6,876 nt of DNA, taken from assembly GCA_031265715.1 (NCBI GenBank), contig JAISCG010000094.1, positions 1 to 6,876 of the forward strand. The letters are read 5' to 3'. This DNA is from Holosporaceae bacterium (lineage in GTDB: Bacteria; Pseudomonadota; Alphaproteobacteria; UBA3830). Shown piece after piece: positions 6,297 through 6,876 of this stretch. A program made the position numbers and the translations under genes. How positions within the stretch are numbered: position 1 is the first letter of the stretch; each line of letters opens with the position of its first letter. Below the pieces are notes generated by a model. The model did not search any database. It worked only from the letters and a program-made list of their open reading frames with translations, and was not told the DNA's origin.

Positions 6297-6533
6297 TGGT
6301 GACACGCGTTGTAATTTATTGAAAATACTACATAAAATCGAATCAATTGCGTTATGAACAAAGCCGGTTCGGAGAATGGAGACGGTAAGCGAGTGGAATC
6401 GGCAGACGCTGTTGTAGCCTCAATTTCTTCTATGCCATTTTTCCAATTGATAAACAAAAAAACAAAAGCTATTACCTGAAATAAAACCACAAAAAAGCTC
6501 AATATAGAGCAAAAAAAAACATCAATTTTATGC

Positions 6534-6562
6534 TTGACTCGGGTAGAGGTTAGAGCTATATT
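6534..6562 (+). promoter_or_regulatory. Near-consensus sigma-70 promoter of the phasin-like frame
   Basis: TTGACT at 6534-6539 and TATATT at 6557-6562 are separated by exactly 17 nt. Transcription would start near 6569, leaving a leader of about 29 nt before the ATG at 6598. This is the best promoter in the window. Confidence 0.75.
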
Positions 6563-6584
6563 ACAAACATAAAAATTGTCATAT

Positions 6585-6589
6585 AGGAG
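6585..6589 (+). promoter_or_regulatory. Ribosome binding site of the phasin-like frame
   Basis: AGGAG, 8 nt before ATG 6598. With the promoter upstream this fixes the start of the frame. Confidence 0.75.
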
Positions 6590-6597
6590 ATAAAAAA

Positions 6598-6876
6598 ATG
6601 ATAAAGATTGAGAAATACGAAAATAAAGCTATCATCGAAGCGAACAAAAAAAATGCAGGTTACGAAAATGTTTGCAGCGCCTATCATAACGCGAACTATG
6701 GATTAGCTAACGCATTGAAATTTCCTTAAAAATGGGAGAGATTGAAGGTTTTTTTGGAATCAGTTGATAAGCTGTAACAGTTGACAAAATATGAACAAGG
6801 AAATTTTTAGGAGACCTATGTCGAGAATGTTCAAGCATCAAAGTATGTTTCATATATCCAAAAACAGTTTCAATAA
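6598..6876 (+). pseudogene. Phasin-like protein frame broken by three in-frame stops
   Basis: The frame opens as a clean 43-codon ORF (MIKIEKYENKAIIEANKKN..., ending TAA 6727-6729), but coding-like sequence goes on in the same frame: KWERLKVFLESVDKL, TAA 6775, QLTKYEQGNF, TAG 6808, ETYVENVQASKYVSYIQKQF, ending at TAA 6874-6876, the last bases of the window. Joined, these ~92 residues look like a short phasin: an early EANKKN helix, a middle 'SVD-x-L-x-x-L-T-K-Y' segment and a 'NF-x-x-Y-V' helix. Phasins are helical proteins that coat polyhydroxyalkanoate granules. All three internal stops are one transition from a Gln codon and no frameshift is needed. A strong promoter and ribosome site remain, so a 43-residue peptide may still be made. 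The phasin call is by pattern only; the gene may also continue past the window. Confidence 0.5.

Larger units (their letters stand above)
5816..6533. other. Gene-free AT-rich spacer with hairpins
   Basis: Apart from the Rpn promoter no gene is convincing. A minus-strand 93-codon frame (6221-6502) starts at TTG after a poly-T tract with no ribosome site; it has a hydrophobic start but matches nothing known. Perfect hairpins lie at 6145-6159, 6189-6211 and 6267-6296. A GCTC/GAGC hairpin at 6497-6510 sits between A-runs. Confidence 0.5.

Noticed and set aside
6221..6502. 93-codon minus-strand frame with a hydrophobic N-terminus
   Set aside because: TTG start directly after a poly-T tract, no ribosome site, overlaps the perfect dyad at 6267-6296 and matches nothing I know.
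6497..6510. GCTC/GAGC hairpin between A-runs as a bidirectional terminator
   Set aside because: The stem is only 4 bp, too weak to support the call.
6781..6786. TTGACA as a second -35 box near the window end
   Set aside because: No acceptable -10 lies 16-18 nt downstream (TTTTTA only), and it falls inside the phasin-like frame.
6598..6876. TAA/TAG read as glutamine (recoded genetic code)
   Set aside because: The Rpn and DUF6429 genes end properly at TAG and the NTase and DUF6602 genes at TAA, with family-typical C-termini on Rpn and the NTase; readthrough would extend them wrongly.
1..6876. CRISPR array, tRNA or rRNA genes
   Set aside because: No regularly spaced repeats and no tRNA-like or rRNA-like segments were seen on either strand by eye.

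Overview
The window looks like an accessory, decaying stretch of an alphaproteobacterial chromosome or large plasmid. The main taxonomic clue is the leftmost block, a DUF2924 / small HTH protein / serine recombinase trio that I associate with Alphaproteobacteria. The mix of live and broken genes, long gene-poor gaps and patchy base composition would suit a host-associated lineage (Holosporales-like), but that is only an inference. Sampled composition swings widely: 241-300 is 63% G+C and 4261-4320 is 25%.

Layout. (1) Positions 56-1905, minus strand: the recombinase trio. The recombinase has one in-frame TAA in place of a conserved Gln codon and is also short at its C-terminus. The DUF2924 gene has lost its N-terminal half. 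(2) Positions 1988-3254: a segment of about 1.15 kb between two diverged direct copies of a ~120 bp repeat. It holds a GNAT acetyltransferase relic, an intact DUF6429-family gene on the plus strand, and possible transposase debris. (3) Positions 3470-5800, minus strand: three overlapping genes, transcribed in the order Rpn/PD-(D/E)XK 'transposase' nuclease, a GS-type nucleotidyltransferase with a complete catalytic triad, and a DUF6602 protein with PD-(D/E)XK-like residues. (4) Positions 5816-6533: no convincing gene, several hairpins. (5) Positions 6534-6876, plus strand: a near-consensus sigma-70 promoter and good ribosome binding site driving a phasin-like reading frame broken by three in-frame stops.

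How the genes may work together. The nucleotidyltransferase and DUF6602 genes overlap by 7 nt and so look translationally coupled. A nucleotide-second-messenger-type synthetase next to a putative nuclease has the form of a two-gene anti-phage module (CBASS-like). The Rpn gene overlaps the nucleotidyltransferase by 50 nt and may be a third component or just an upstream neighbour. This operon is the best candidate for an undescribed system here. The function is inferred from motifs and layout only.

All four in-frame stops seen in the recombinase and the phasin-like frame are one transition away from Gln codons. The six differences in the core of the direct repeat are also all transitions. Intact genes in the same window end normally at TAA and TAG, so stop-codon recoding is unlikely and mutational decay is the simpler reading.
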